Shown: positions 17,772-27,212, counted from the first letter of the stretch. The stretch is DNA of 64,000 nucleotides from Sulfitobacter sp. F26169L (GCF_026410285.1 NZ_JAPMLP010000001.1:620001-684000); one strand, 5' to 3'. The notes: a model not told the origin generated them from the sequence alone. Numbers and translations: made by a program.

Positions 17772-18883
17772 ATGAACGCGTTCATGTCCCCCTGCCAAAC
17801 CGTGCCTATGACGTAGAAATCGGGCCGGGATTGCTGACGCAGGCGGGGGCGTTTGTGGCCCCCTTGCTGAGCCGTCCCCGTGTGGCGGTGATCACTGATG
17901 AAAACGTCGCCGCGCTGCACCTTGAGGCGCTGCGCAGCGGGCTTAGTGCGCAAGGCATCACGATGGAATCGCTATTGCTGCCTGCGGGTGAGGCAACAAA
18001 ATGCTGGTCGCAGTTGCAGCACAGTGTTGAATGGCTGCTGGACCAGCAGGTCGAGCGCGGCGATGTCGTGGTCGCCTTTGGTGGTGGTGTGATCGGTGAT
18101 CTGGTGGGCTTTGCAGCGGCGGTGCTGCGGCGGGGCGTACGGTTTGTTCAAATCCCCACATCTCTGCTGGCGCAGGTCGACAGCTCTGTCGGGGGCAAGA
18201 CGGGGATCAACACCCATCACGGCAAGAACCTTGTCGGTGCATTTCACCAACCCGCGCTGGTGCTGGCAGATACAGCAGTGTTGGGAACGCTGGAGCCGCG
18301 CGATTTTCTTGCCGGTTACGGAGAGGTGGTGAAATACGGCCTTCTGGGCGATGCCGCATTTTTTGACTGGCTTGAAACCATGGGCCCGGCGCTGGCGGAT
18401 GGCGATGGCCCTGCACGGGTAGAAGCGGTGCGCCGTTCGGTACAGATGAAAGCCGACATTGTTGTGCGCGACGAGACAGAGCAGGGCGAGCGCGCGCTGC
18501 TGAACCTTGGCCATACCTTCGGTCACGCACTGGAGGCCGCCACGGGGTATTCCGACCGGCTGCTGCACGGCGAGGGCGTGGCGATCGGTTGTGCGCTGGC
18601 GTTTGAATTATCCGCCCGGATGGGGCTTTGCGCGCAGGAAGCGCCCAGCCGTGTGCGCGCGCATTTACGAGCGATGGGCATGAAAGTCGACCTGTCCGAT
18701 ATCGAAGGCGATTTACCCGATGCAGACAGTTTGCTGGCGCTGATGGGGCAGGACAAAAAGGTCGTCGAAGGCCAGCTTCGCTTTATCCTCGCGCGGGATA
18801 TTGGCGATGCGTTTGTGACAGGGGATGTCGCCAAAGCAGATGTTCTGGCCGTACTGAATGATGCACTGGCGCAGCGCCGCTAG
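17768..18883 (+). CDS. aroB: 3-dehydroquinate synthase
   Basis: A 371-aa NAD+- and metal-dependent enzyme that cyclises DAHP to 3-dehydroquinate in the shikimate pathway. The motifs are GGGVIGDLVGFAA (NAD site, about 99-111), QIPTSLLAQVDSSVGGKTG, the metal ligand Glu in YGEVVKYG and the metal-binding His residues of LNLGHTFGHALE. Length and order are normal. The ATG overlaps the aroK stop by 4 nt. It converges with a small membrane protein gene, with only 2 nt between stops. Confidence 0.96.
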   Translation: MNERVHVPLPNRAYDVEIGPGLLTQAGAFVAPLLSRPRVAVITDENVAALHLEALRSGLSAQGITMESLLLPAGEATKCWSQLQHSVEWLLDQQVERGDVVVAFGGGVIGDLVGFAAAVLRRGVRFVQIPTSLLAQVDSSVGGKTGINTHHGKNLVGAFHQPALVLADTAVLGTLEPRDFLAGYGEVVKYGLLGDAAFFDWLETMGPALADGDGPARVEAVRRSVQMKADIVVRDETEQGERALLNLGHTFGHALEAATGYSDRLLHGEGVAIGCALAFELSARMGLCAQEAPSRVRAHLRAMGMKVDLSDIEGDLPDADSLLALMGQDKKVVEGQLRFILARDIGDAFVTGDVAKADVLAVLNDALAQRR

Positions 18884-18885
18884 GA

Positions 18886-19191
18886 TCAATCGGGCGGTGG
18901 ATTCAGGTCGACATTCCAGCGTTTGCAGAACCATGCGAAAAATGGTGCTTCGATTACCGAGGTGCAGATCAGTGTAAACGCCCACCATGGTACATCGAAA
19001 AACACTAGTGAGAAGCGGACGCCGCTGCCGTAATAAACAGCACCTACTGCCAACATCAGGGCGCAGGTAATGGCAAGATCCAAGCGCAAAATGCTCACAA
19101 GGGTCTTATTGGCCATACGGGGGTACAGGCCCATATAGGCGGTGGCCGTAACGGCCCCCGCCACCAGTAAAACCGTAAGTTCAGGTGTCAC
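18886..19191 (-). CDS. Small three-helix membrane protein
   Basis: A 101-aa hydrophobic protein with three predicted transmembrane helices (about residues 4-20, 35-55 and 65-88) and a short polar C-terminus ending LNPPPD. I do not recognise a characterised family. It begins 9 nt after the ssb stop on the same strand, so it is probably the second gene of an ssb operon. Nothing in the sequence indicates a role in DNA metabolism. Confidence 0.65.
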   Translation of the reverse strand: MTPELTVLLVAGAVTATAYMGLYPRMANKTLVSILRLDLAITCALMLAVGAVYYGSGVRFSLVFFDVPWWAFTLICTSVIEAPFFAWFCKRWNVDLNPPPD

Positions 19192-19200
19192 GGCAGTTCT

Positions 19201-19719
19201 TCAGAACGGGATTTCGTCGTCCAGATCACGCGCGCCGCCGCCCTGATTGCCACCGCCGGATTGTCCACCGCCAAAGCCGCCGCCCTGATCGTACCCGCCG
19301 CCGCCTTGGTCATAGCCACCGCCGCCCTGATCATAACCGCCGCCGCCACCGCCGCTGCCGCCACCGTCGCGACCGTCCAGCATCGTCAGCGTGCCGTTGA
19401 AGCCCTGCAACACGACTTCTGTTGAATACCGGTCGGCACCGGACTGGTCCTGCCATTTGCGTGTCTGCAGCTGGCCCTCGATGTATACTTTGGACCCTTT
19501 TTTCAAATACTGTTCGGCGATGCGCACCAGACCTTCGTTGAAAATGGCAACCGAGTGCCATTCGGTCTTTTCGCGCCGCTCGCCGGTGTTTTTGTCTTTC
19601 CAGTTTTCGGATGTCGCGATGCGCAGGTTGCACACCTTGCCGCCATTCTGGAAGCTGCGAACTTCGGGATCACGTCCAAGATTGCCGATAAGAATGACTT
19701 TGTTTACTGAACCGGCCAT
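19201..19719 (-). CDS. ssb: Single-stranded DNA-binding protein
   Basis: A 172-aa SSB that coats ssDNA in replication, recombination and repair. The OB fold covers about 4-110 ([37 protein letters not shown]). A flexible Gly-rich linker contains three near-perfect GGGGYDQ units. The C-terminal tip DLDDEIPF is the conserved peptide that recruits partner proteins. Length is normal. The Gly-repeat DNA is low complexity but coding. Upstream is the divergent transglycosylase gene. Confidence 0.97.
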   Translation of the reverse strand: MAGSVNKVILIGNLGRDPEVRSFQNGGKVCNLRIATSENWKDKNTGERREKTEWHSVAIFNEGLVRIAEQYLKKGSKVYIEGQLQTRKWQDQSGADRYSTEVVLQGFNGTLTMLDGRDGGGSGGGGGGYDQGGGGYDQGGGGYDQGGGFGGGQSGGGNQGGGARDLDDEIPF

Positions 19720-19911
19720 GCCGCTCTCCTTGTGGGGTCTGTTTCACTCTGCATTGATACCAGCCGAATCCCGCTGGACCATTCCGGCGTCTTTATAACG
19801 GCATCACAGGGCAGGGCCACTTGCTTTCTCATCGGGTGCATCAGGGTCTGGTCACGGGCGTGACGTTTGGTATAGTGCACGACAACCACGGTCTTGAGGA
19901 CGCAAAGCACC

Positions 19912-20511
19912 ATGCGCATAGCAGTAGTAGCAATGATTGCAGGAACAATGTGCCTTGGAGCGCCCGCGTCCGCTGATGTCTTTTCTTCAAAGAACCGCAG
20001 CAAACTTTTCACCTCGCAGAAAAAACTGCTCGATAGCCGCGCATCAAAACAATATCATAGTTCCGCGCGTCTCCAGCCGCCCAAGGTTGTAACCCCGACA
20101 AAGTGGGACGATGGCAGCGGTTCGGTCAAGAAATACCGAGGTCGCTACAAGGGGCCGTTTCTGCAAATGGCCCGCGCGGCAGCGGATAAGCACGGGATTC
20201 CGCAGGATCTTTTCCTGCGTCTTGTCCATCAGGAAAGCCGCTGGAATCCCAAGGCGGTCAGCCACGCAGGGGCGATCGGGTTGGCACAGCTTATGCCGGG
20301 AACCGCGCGGCTGTTGCGTGTCGATCCAACAGTTCCCGCGCAAAACCTTGAAGGTGGCGCGCGTTACCTGAAACAACAGTATCAGGAGTTCGGCACTTGG
20401 CATCTGGCCCTTGCGGCCTATAACGCTGGTCCGGGCGCGGTGAAGAAATACGGCGGCATCCCGCCTTTCCGTGAGACGAAAAACTACGTTCGCATCATCG
20501 CAGGCAGCTGA
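19912..20511 (+). CDS. Lytic transglycosylase (SLT domain)
   Basis: A 199-aa periplasmic murein hydrolase cutting MurNAc-GlcNAc bonds with anhydro-product formation. A signal peptide ([21 protein letters not shown]) is followed by a basic Ser-rich linker and the SLT domain from about residue 80. [11 protein letters not shown] holds the catalytic Glu, and [23 protein letters not shown] and [21 protein letters not shown] are the family motifs. The ATG at 19912 was chosen because it begins the signal peptide; GAGGA lies 11 nt upstream, and an in-frame TTG at 19894 is less likely. Monocistronic. The exact subfamily is not assigned. Confidence 0.88.
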   Translation: MRIAVVAMIAGTMCLGAPASADVFSSKNRSKLFTSQKKLLDSRASKQYHSSARLQPPKVVTPTKWDDGSGSVKKYRGRYKGPFLQMARAAADKHGIPQDLFLRLVHQESRWNPKAVSHAGAIGLAQLMPGTARLLRVDPTVPAQNLEGGARYLKQQYQEFGTWHLALAAYNAGPGAVKKYGGIPPFRETKNYVRIIAGS

Positions 20512-20733
20512 TTCCGCGAAAAAGCGATTCTTTACCTTCGAGTGACCCTACGTCATGAAAATGGTAAATGTGGCAGCGCATTTGCGCCATTTCCCTTATA
20601 AATAGCATTGTGGGCTGACCTGATGAAGACCGGTCACTGCTCCGGCCCAATTGGCAGCTTTCTTTTGCCCAATTCTGGCCCCAATGCCCCGCGATACAGT
20701 CGGTAGTAACGAGTTAACACGAGAGTTAGTCAC

Positions 20734-21150
20734 ATGAGCCAGGACATCTTCAACCAGCGCATCGCACGTATCAACAATCGTTCGGGCTTTGGGAAAGTGG
20801 AAATGGCAACAGGTGAGGGCACCCAAACGCCGATGTTCAGCTCTCCGGTTTTACCTGGTGAAACCCCCACGGCGCGCCGCAACATCAAACCGATGTTGAT
20901 GGGCGCCGTGCTGGGAATGATTTTCGGCACAATCGCGGCGGGCCTTGAAAATCCGGCAATGCCATGGGGTCCGGGATTTGAATATAACGATATGATCACC
21001 ATGCCGACACTTCTGGCGTTGTGCGCTGGTCCGGTGATGGCAATCGCGGGAAGCGTTTTGCGCAACCGCTTCCCGTCTTTCTTCTTCTTCGCAGCAGCTT
21101 ACTTCCCCTGTGTGATCACCATGGCGCTGCTTGATCTGCCCCTGTTCTGA
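20734..21150 (+). CDS. Hypothetical membrane protein
   Basis: A 138-aa protein with a polar N-terminus of about 50 aa and three hydrophobic segments near residues 53-70, 87-106 and 112-134, the last containing FFFFAAAYFPC. No family recognised. It stands alone between the transglycosylase gene and the convergent ABC transporter operon and is followed by a clear terminator at 21177-21203. A likely conserved roseobacter inner-membrane protein of unknown role. Confidence 0.6.
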   Translation: MSQDIFNQRIARINNRSGFGKVEMATGEGTQTPMFSSPVLPGETPTARRNIKPMLMGAVLGMIFGTIAAGLENPAMPWGPGFEYNDMITMPTLLALCAGPVMAIAGSVLRNRFPSFFFFAAAYFPCVITMALLDLPLF

Positions 21151-21176
21151 ACCACAGACAAACCCAAACAGATGAG

Positions 21177-21203
21177 GGCGATCCGCTTGCCGGACCGCCT
21201 TTT
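21177..21203 (+). terminator. Rho-independent terminator
   Basis: GGCG-A-TCCG, loop CTTGC, CGGA-C-CGCC, then TTTTC. This is a 4+4 bp stem with one mismatch, directly after the 138-aa membrane protein gene and 3 bp before the end of the convergent ABC gene. Confidence 0.7.
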
Positions 21204-21205
21204 CT

Positions 21206-23299
21206 TTATTCTGCCGCGACGTCCCCCAGTTCGATAACAGGCTCCATGCCATCAAACTCCTGCTGGCTGAGGTGGCATTTGACCTGATGATTTCCTTGCA
21301 AGGTCCGCACGGGCGGCATCTCTGTCTCGCACAGATTGCCGGGCACTTTTGCCTTCCAGCGGCAGCGCGTCTGAAACGGGCATCCCGGCGGCGGGTTCAT
21401 CGCTGAAGGAATGTCACCTTCCAGCACGATGTGCTTTTTCTTTACCCGCGTATCGGCAATCGGTACAGCCGATAACAGCGCCTCCGTATAGGGGTGGTAG
21501 GGCGGGCTGAACACCTGATCGGTGGTTCCCAGCTCGACCACATGGCCCAGATACATCACCATCACACGGTCGCTGAGATAGCGCACGATGCTTAGATCAT
21601 GGGAAATAAACAGCAGCGTGGTTTTCTGCTCGCGCTGGATTTCCATCAACAGGTCGGTCACCGCAGCCTGAACAGATACATCAAGCGCCGAAACCGGCTC
21701 GTCCGCCACAACAATGCGCGCATCCCCCGCAAAGGCGCGCGCAATGCCCACACGCTGCTTTTGCCCGCCCGACAACTGGCGCGGCATCCGCGTGGCAAAT
21801 TCACGGGGCAATTTTACCAGATCCAGCAATTCCAGCATCCGCTGCCAACGCTCTTTTTCGTTTCTGCCGATTTTGAAGATTTCCAGTGCGCGCACAATCT
21901 GCCGCCCCACCGTCATGGAGGGATTCAACGTATCAAACGGATTCTGGAAAACCATCTGAATATCGGCCACGTTTTGGGTCGACCGTTCTTCGATCGGCAC
22001 ATCCCCGATACTCTCACCGTCCAGCGTGATTGTACCGTCCGTGGCGGTTTCAAGCCCCATCAGCACCTTGGCAAATGTTGATTTACCACAGCCGCTCTCT
22101 CCCACAATCGCCAGCGTCTCGCTTTCCCGGGCTTCGAACGTCAGGGTTTCATTGGCTTTTACCACTTTAGTATTGCCGCCGCCAAACATCGCGTTGGCCG
22201 CCACCTGATAGTATTTTTTCAGGTTGTCCATCTTCAGGACAACCTCGCCGATATCGCCTTTCTTCTTCACATCCGCCAGTTCCAGCGGTGCTTTCCAGTC
22301 GATTTCCTGAAACTTGACACAGCGCGTTGCGTGGCGTTCGTTTCCGGGGACGTCCTGCATATAGATATGCCCCTGATCACATCGCCCAGCCTCGAAATAA
22401 TCACATCGTGGGCCAAAATTGCAGCCTTTGGGCCGCTCGTGGGGCAGGGGGAAATTACCGGGGATCGCGATCAGCGGGCGCGCGTTCTTGTCCGCCCCGG
22501 GCAACGGGATAGAACGGAACAGCGCCTGCGTGTAAGGGTGCTGCATTTCGTCAAACACGTCCTCGATGCTGCCGCGCTCGACCGCCTCACCGGAGTACAT
22601 CACACAAATCCGGTCACAGGTTTCCAGAACCAGACCCAGATTATGCGAGATAAACAACATCGATGTGCCGTATTTCTTGCCCAGATCCTTCACCAGTTCC
22701 ACAACAGCCGCCTCAACAGTCACATCAAGTGCGGTTGTCGGCTCGTCCAGTATCAACAACGACGGCTCGCTCATCAACGCCATCGCAATGACGATCCGCT
22801 GTTGTTGTCCGCCCGACAACTGGTGCGGATAGGCCTGCAAAATGCGCTTGGGGTCGGGCAGCTTCACGTCCGTCACCACCTGCAAAGCACGGGCATAGGC
22901 CTCCTTCTCCGACATCCCCGCGTGTATCATCGGCACTTCGGCCAGTTGCTTGCCGATCTTCATCGCAGGGTTCAGCGATGCCATCGGCTCCTGATAGATC
23001 ATCGCAATCTCAGAGCCCCGAATCTTGCGCAACTCGGTATCGCTCATCTCGCCCAGATCCTGTCCCTTGAATTTGATCGAGCCGCCCACAATACGCCCGT
23101 TCTTGCCCAAATCCTGCATGACACCCAGTGCAACCGTAGATTTCCCGCAGCCCGATTCCCCGACCAGCCCCACAGCTTCCCCCGGTTTCACCGAAACCGA
23201 AAAATCCATAACAGCCGGAATTTCGCGTAACCGCGTAAAGAATGAAATCGACAAGTTGTCGACTTCCAGAATGGGCCCTTCATACGTTGTCTTCGTCAT
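21206..23299 (-). CDS. Fused double ATPase of an oligopeptide-type ABC importer
   Basis: A 697-aa cytosolic ATPase in which DppD-like and DppF-like halves are joined, driving uptake of peptides or related solutes. NBD1 (about 10-265) has Walker A GESGCGKST, signature LSGGQQQR and Walker B LLILDEPTTALD. It is followed by the oligopeptide C-terminal domain with a Cys cluster (GCNFGPRCDYFEAGRCD). NBD2 (about 355-600) has GESGCGKST, LSGGQKQR and VVADEPVSALD, and a second Cys cluster (GCPFQTRCRW) follows. All catalytic motifs are intact in both halves. It is the last gene of the permease-permease-ATPase operon. A palindromic repeat lies just upstream. Substrate unknown. Confidence 0.9.
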   Translation of the reverse strand: MTKTTYEGPILEVDNLSISFFTRLREIPAVMDFSVSVKPGEAVGLVGESGCGKSTVALGVMQDLGKNGRIVGGSIKFKGQDLGEMSDTELRKIRGSEIAMIYQEPMASLNPAMKIGKQLAEVPMIHAGMSEKEAYARALQVVTDVKLPDPKRILQAYPHQLSGGQQQRIVIAMALMSEPSLLILDEPTTALDVTVEAAVVELVKDLGKKYGTSMLFISHNLGLVLETCDRICVMYSGEAVERGSIEDVFDEMQHPYTQALFRSIPLPGADKNARPLIAIPGNFPLPHERPKGCNFGPRCDYFEAGRCDQGHIYMQDVPGNERHATRCVKFQEIDWKAPLELADVKKKGDIGEVVLKMDNLKKYYQVAANAMFGGGNTKVVKANETLTFEARESETLAIVGESGCGKSTFAKVLMGLETATDGTITLDGESIGDVPIEERSTQNVADIQMVFQNPFDTLNPSMTVGRQIVRALEIFKIGRNEKERWQRMLELLDLVKLPREFATRMPRQLSGGQKQRVGIARAFAGDARIVVADEPVSALDVSVQAAVTDLLMEIQREQKTTLLFISHDLSIVRYLSDRVMVMYLGHVVELGTTDQVFSPPYHPYTEALLSAVPIADTRVKKKHIVLEGDIPSAMNPPPGCPFQTRCRWKAKVPGNLCETEMPPVRTLQGNHQVKCHLSQQEFDGMEPVIELGDVAAE

Positions 23300-23341
23300 C
23301 GTCTGTCTCCTCAGGTGGAGGGCCGCAAAACAGGGCAGACC

Positions 23342-23390
23342 TATTTCTTTTGGCCATAAATATCCCGGGGGTCCGGGGGCAGCGCCCCCG
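23342..23390 (-). repeat. Intergenic palindromic repeat, copy 2
   Basis: Read on the minus strand: GGGGGCGCTGCCCCCGGAC, then CCCCCGGGATATTTAT and GGCCAAAAGAAATA. It matches the ends of the copy at 12729-12793 without the extra central hairpin. It lies inside the ABC operon between the second permease gene and the ATPase gene, where it could lower ATPase expression or stabilise the upstream mRNA. Confidence 0.7.
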
Positions 23391-23409
23391 AAACAGCCCC
23401 GACTACAGC

Positions 23410-24876
23410 TTAGTCCCGCAGGCTTTCTTCGCGCAAACCATCCGCCAGCAGGTTCAATCCCAGCACAAGCGTCAGAAGTGACACAGCAGGCGCAATGGCG
23501 GCATGGGGATAAATTGACAGCAACCGGCGTCCGGCATTGATCGTGGTGCCCCAGTCAGGGCTTTCGGATGCCAGCCCCAAACCGAAGAAACCCAGCGTTC
23601 CCAGAAGGATCGTGGTGTACCCGATGCGCAGACAGAAATCGACAATCAGCGGACCGCGCGCGTTAGGCAGAATTTCCCACAACATGATATACCACGGCCC
23701 CTCGCCACGGGTCTGGGCGGCGGCCACATAGTCACGGGTTTTGATATCGAGCGCGAGGCCGCGCACAATTCTGAACACCGTGGGCGCGTTTACAAACACC
23801 ACCGATACAAAAACAACCAGCAGGTTGGGGTCGATATCAAACCCGTCCAGCATCGCGGGCAAACCGGGTATGGCATATGTCGGTGTCGCCACTATGGCGC
23901 CATCCGTACTGACAAGGCTCAGATACAGCCACGCACCAACGCCCAACACCACAATCAACAACGGTGTGCGGAAACTGGGCTGGGTATAAAATCGCGCATT
24001 CAGCAGGATGGCCAGAAATACCAGTGGAAAGACAAACAAAACCAATGCCATGTAATTCGGAATACCCGTCTGAACGATCTCCGGCGTGACCAGCAGATAG
24101 AACAGCAGGATCACCGGAAACGCGAGGATCAGATTGGCCAGAAAGCTCAGGATTGTGTCCAAACGGCCGCCGTAATAACCCGCAGGCAATCCAAGGGTGA
24201 TACCGACCATAAAGGCAAACAAGGTGGCAAACGGCGCAATTTTGACAACCACCCAAGCCCCGTCGAACAAGCGGCTGAATACATCACGGGCCAGATTGTC
24301 TCCGCCCAGCAGAAACCACTGGAAATCTCCCGCTTCGGCGCCGCGAAGCGGAGTGCCGGGGGATTTGTTTTTCATGCCGGAATACTGGCTCAGGGTGTCG
24401 TGGGTGGTAATCATGTCCAGAACTCCGCCAAAAAAGCCGGCGTAAACCCAAAACATCACAAGCCCGAAACCGATCATGCCGACAGTGCTGTCAAACAGCT
24501 TGCCATAAAGGCCCAGCTTGCGTTTGAAAGTGATCGACAAGGCGTAGGTTACGATCAAGGCGATCCAGACCGGCAGCAACTGCTGCGCCATGCCCCCGAT
24601 GATGCCTGCATCCGTCCCCATAAAGATGCCCGCGACAGCGTACAGCAGTGCAATCGCAAGCGTCACAATCAGCGCGTAATGCACGATCATCCCGATGAAG
24701 CCTGACAATCCCCTGTCGGCAGCCATTGATCCATCAGCATATACCGCACGCCCGTCGTCAGAGGGCGCAAAGCTGACCAGAATTTGTGCCACGATCGCGA
24801 TCACCAGAACGGCAACGGCAAGAGCGAGGAATAGATTGAGCGGCGAAAGCGCGCCGGTCCACGTGAGATGTTCCAT
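23410..24876 (-). CDS. ABC transporter permease, DppC-like with extra helices
   Basis: A 488-aa inner-membrane permease of the BPD type. The C-terminal part has the EAA loop (EILPNARGPLIVD) and GFFGLGLASESPDWG, both typical of DppC/OppC. It is much longer than the usual 280-300 aa: about 200 residues with around four additional hydrophobic helices precede the first transport helix, and a further insert of about 90 residues with helices lies inside the permease domain (around TPEIVQTGIPNYMALVL to AMLDGFDIDPNLL). It starts 14 nt after the DppB-like gene. The enlarged form is probably a family subtype and not an error, as the frame is intact. Confidence 0.85.
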   Translation of the reverse strand: MEHLTWTGALSPLNLFLALAVAVLVIAIVAQILVSFAPSDDGRAVYADGSMAADRGLSGFIGMIVHYALIVTLAIALLYAVAGIFMGTDAGIIGGMAQQLLPVWIALIVTYALSITFKRKLGLYGKLFDSTVGMIGFGLVMFWVYAGFFGGVLDMITTHDTLSQYSGMKNKSPGTPLRGAEAGDFQWFLLGGDNLARDVFSRLFDGAWVVVKIAPFATLFAFMVGITLGLPAGYYGGRLDTILSFLANLILAFPVILLFYLLVTPEIVQTGIPNYMALVLFVFPLVFLAILLNARFYTQPSFRTPLLIVVLGVGAWLYLSLVSTDGAIVATPTYAIPGLPAMLDGFDIDPNLLVVFVSVVFVNAPTVFRIVRGLALDIKTRDYVAAAQTRGEGPWYIMLWEILPNARGPLIVDFCLRIGYTTILLGTLGFFGLGLASESPDWGTTINAGRRLLSIYPHAAIAPAVSLLTLVLGLNLLADGLREESLRD

Positions 24877-24890
24877 TATCCTGCCCTCCT

Positions 24891-25937
24891 TTATGAAATG
24901 CGAATGCGCGGGTTAAGAAAGACGTAGCCGATATCGGAAATAAGCTGCGTCAGCAGCACCACCACAACCGATACAACCGACACAGCCAGCAAAAGCTCGA
25001 TGTCGTTATTGCCAGCGGCCTGCACCAGCACCCAGCCAAAGCCTTTGTAGTTGAACAGCGTCTCGACAATCACGACCCCGTTCAACAGCCACGGAATCTG
25101 CAACATGATCACCGTGAACGGTGCAATCAGCGCGTTGCGCAGCGCGTGTTTGAACACGATGTTGCCAAAACTCACCCCTTTCAGGCGGGCGGTGCGGATA
25201 TATTGGGCCGTCATAACTTCGGTCATCGAAGCACGTGTCATCCGTGCGATATATCCCATCCCGTAGAGCGATATGGTCAGTACAGGCAGAAAGAAGTTTT
25301 CAAAATTCGCGCTCTCCATCGCAGAGGTCGCCGACCCCTTGAACCATTTCAACCCGAACGCGGAGGATGCAAATACCGCGATAAAGATAACACCGGATAC
25401 GTATTCCGGTGTCGCGGTGCTGACGATTGAGACTGTCGAAAGGGAGCGGTCAAGCTTTGACCCTTCCTTCATTCCCGCCAGTACACCAACCGCAAGCGCC
25501 ATCGGAACCATCAGCACCAGCACCCAAAACATTAACTTGCCCGTCAGGGCCAATCGCGTGGCGACAATGGCGCCGACATCATCCTTGAAAACGGTCGATT
25601 TACCCCAATCGCCCTGCAAGACCCCACAGAACCTGCGGCGTTCGTCCACTGGTGTTTCTTCGTTATAACAACGCGCCAGTACAGTGCCGTCGTCCTTTTG
25701 CGTCACCCAACCGGGGGCAACCCCCAACCACTGCGCAAATTTTATCGGCAGGGGCTCAAGATAGCCGCGATCGTCCAGATACGAGGTCACGGCCTCGTCG
25801 CTCATGCGGAAGTTTCCTTGGGTTTTGGCAAGCTTTTCGAGGTTCGGATAAAGGTTCGTCAGCCAGAAGACGATGAACGTCAGGCAGAGTGCCGTCAGCA
25901 ACATCACACCCAGACGTCTGAGGATGAATAGTCCCAT
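24891..25937 (-). CDS. ABC transporter permease, DppB-like
   Basis: A 348-aa inner-membrane permease of the BPD type. TM1 (LLTALCLTFIVFWLTNLYP) is followed by a periplasmic insert to about residue 125 and five further helices. The EAA loop region includes RTARLKGVSFGNIVFKHALR, typical of DppB/OppB. It is the first gene of the minus-strand unit with the DppC-like permease and fused ATPase. A binding-protein gene, usually next to such permeases, is absent on both sides; the upstream gene is an AraC regulator. Substrate unknown. Confidence 0.88.
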   Translation of the reverse strand: MGLFILRRLGVMLLTALCLTFIVFWLTNLYPNLEKLAKTQGNFRMSDEAVTSYLDDRGYLEPLPIKFAQWLGVAPGWVTQKDDGTVLARCYNEETPVDERRRFCGVLQGDWGKSTVFKDDVGAIVATRLALTGKLMFWVLVLMVPMALAVGVLAGMKEGSKLDRSLSTVSIVSTATPEYVSGVIFIAVFASSAFGLKWFKGSATSAMESANFENFFLPVLTISLYGMGYIARMTRASMTEVMTAQYIRTARLKGVSFGNIVFKHALRNALIAPFTVIMLQIPWLLNGVVIVETLFNYKGFGWVLVQAAGNNDIELLLAVSVVSVVVVLLTQLISDIGYVFLNPRIRIS

Positions 25938-26245
25938 GTATGTTAGCCCCTGTCGTTGGCTTCAAACGGGTTTGTCCCGCCTATATGATTTATGGACTTG
26001 CGCCCAAGATATGGGAGAAGGCCGCAGCAAAGGCTGCGGATATGCACGCAATGCGAGTGTCGCGTGTTTAATCTCTCCCCGCGATCTGTTGGCCAGATCT
26101 ATTATATAAAGCGGCCCGCTCGGTGTGTGGCAAACCGTCTAGCGCTATCAGGCACGAACTACCCTCGCGCGTCAATGTCACTGGATCACAATTTTTTGCA
26201 TAAAACGACGCTGATTGTCGCGATCAGGCAAGGCAGCAGCGCGCG
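25938..26245 (-). other. Intergenic leader of the ABC operon
   Basis: No gene is seen in these 308 bp. A consensus TATAAT lies on the minus strand at 26101-26106, without a good -35 at normal spacing. It would give a leader of about 155 nt before the permease ATG at 25937. The leader contains a 7-bp hairpin with a 4-nt loop (CCGCAGC at 26022-26028, GCTGCGG at 26033-26039). No binding-protein gene or known riboswitch is recognisable. Confidence 0.4.
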
Positions 26246-27091
26246 CTAATGGGTGCGGCTGTAGGAATTCACGCTCGCAGTGCCAAGATGTCCCCGCAGG
26301 GGCGGCGCTGCTGCTGCGCGCAACTGACTGGGTGAGCGGCCAGCGTGCTGTTGCATAAAACGGGTGAAATACGCTGCACTGCCAAAGCCCAGATGCTGGG
26401 CGATGTTGCGCGCGGGGTGGGTTGTGCTTTCCAGCAGGGTGCGCGCAGCATGGACAACCCGTTCCGTTAGAAGGTCGGCCGCGGTTTTACCGGTTGCGGC
26501 CTTGACTGCGCGTGTAAGGTGGGTGGGAGTCACACCCAGTTGTGATGCGTAAAACGCCATCGACGCGCCTGTTGTATAATGCTGCGGGATCATCTGCGCA
26601 AAGCGGTGGGACAAACGCTCTCCAGCGCTGCGCTTGACGGGAATATGTTCTTCCAGCGTAATCTGGCGGCGCAGCCAGACCGACATCAGCGCGACATGCG
26701 CTTCCAGTGCGTCCTGAGCTAGGGGGCGCGACTGCGATTGCTCGCGCGCAGCGGCTTCAATCAGAGACGAAAGCTCCGCCTGAACCTGCACATCACGCAC
26801 CCGCAAGTGGCGTGGCAGGTCGGGCAGGCGCAGGGGGGTGCCAACAGGTGCAATCACCGCCTGACCCAAACTTTGCGGTCCCGGATCAAGGGCAAACAAG
26901 GCTCCCGCAGGCACAAACACCGCGTTATGCGTGCCAATGCCGCGGCGTTGCCCGTCAAGCATGATGCGTCCCTGACCGCGGGTGAACCAGAATAACATGT
27001 GATAGGGCCTGTCGTGCGCCAGACCCAACCGCCACGAGCTGTTCCCGCCAAGTTGCGCAAGTGTCTGAACTCTCAGGTTTGTATCACTCAT
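26246..27091 (-). CDS. AraC-family transcriptional regulator
   Basis: A 281-aa DNA-binding regulator. The N-terminal cupin-like sensing domain (about 15-120) contains HMLFWFTRGQGRIMLDG-like strands. The C-terminal double helix-turn-helix (about 175-270) has SMAFYASQLGVTPTHLTRAV and HPARNIAQHLGFGSAAYFTRF, followed by GRSPSQLR. It lies upstream of the ABC operon on the same strand with a 308-bp gap, so it could regulate the importer, but this is only proximity. Effector unknown. It may be read separately from miaA, which lies 121 bp upstream. Confidence 0.88.
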   Translation of the reverse strand: MSDTNLRVQTLAQLGGNSSWRLGLAHDRPYHMLFWFTRGQGRIMLDGQRRGIGTHNAVFVPAGALFALDPGPQSLGQAVIAPVGTPLRLPDLPRHLRVRDVQVQAELSSLIEAAAREQSQSRPLAQDALEAHVALMSVWLRRQITLEEHIPVKRSAGERLSHRFAQMIPQHYTTGASMAFYASQLGVTPTHLTRAVKAATGKTAADLLTERVVHAARTLLESTTHPARNIAQHLGFGSAAYFTRFMQQHAGRSPSQLRAAAAPPLRGHLGTASVNSYSRTH

Positions 27092-27212
27092 CTGTTCAGG
27101 CGACTCCGGTTCCGGTAGGATGAGCGTGCCACAACCTTAGCGCGATTGAAATTAAAGGAAAACACCAAAGTTTGCCGCAGGGGCGCAGTATTCCGCTTAC
27201 GTTTTATCCCTT

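Noticed and set aside
19230-19370. GC-rich trinucleotide repeat suggestive of a microsatellite or regulatory repeat
   Set aside because: It encodes the Gly-rich linker of SSB in frame.
20597-20602. TATAAA as promoter of the 138-aa membrane protein gene
   Set aside because: No -35-like hexamer at suitable spacing, and the gene start is more than 130 bp away.
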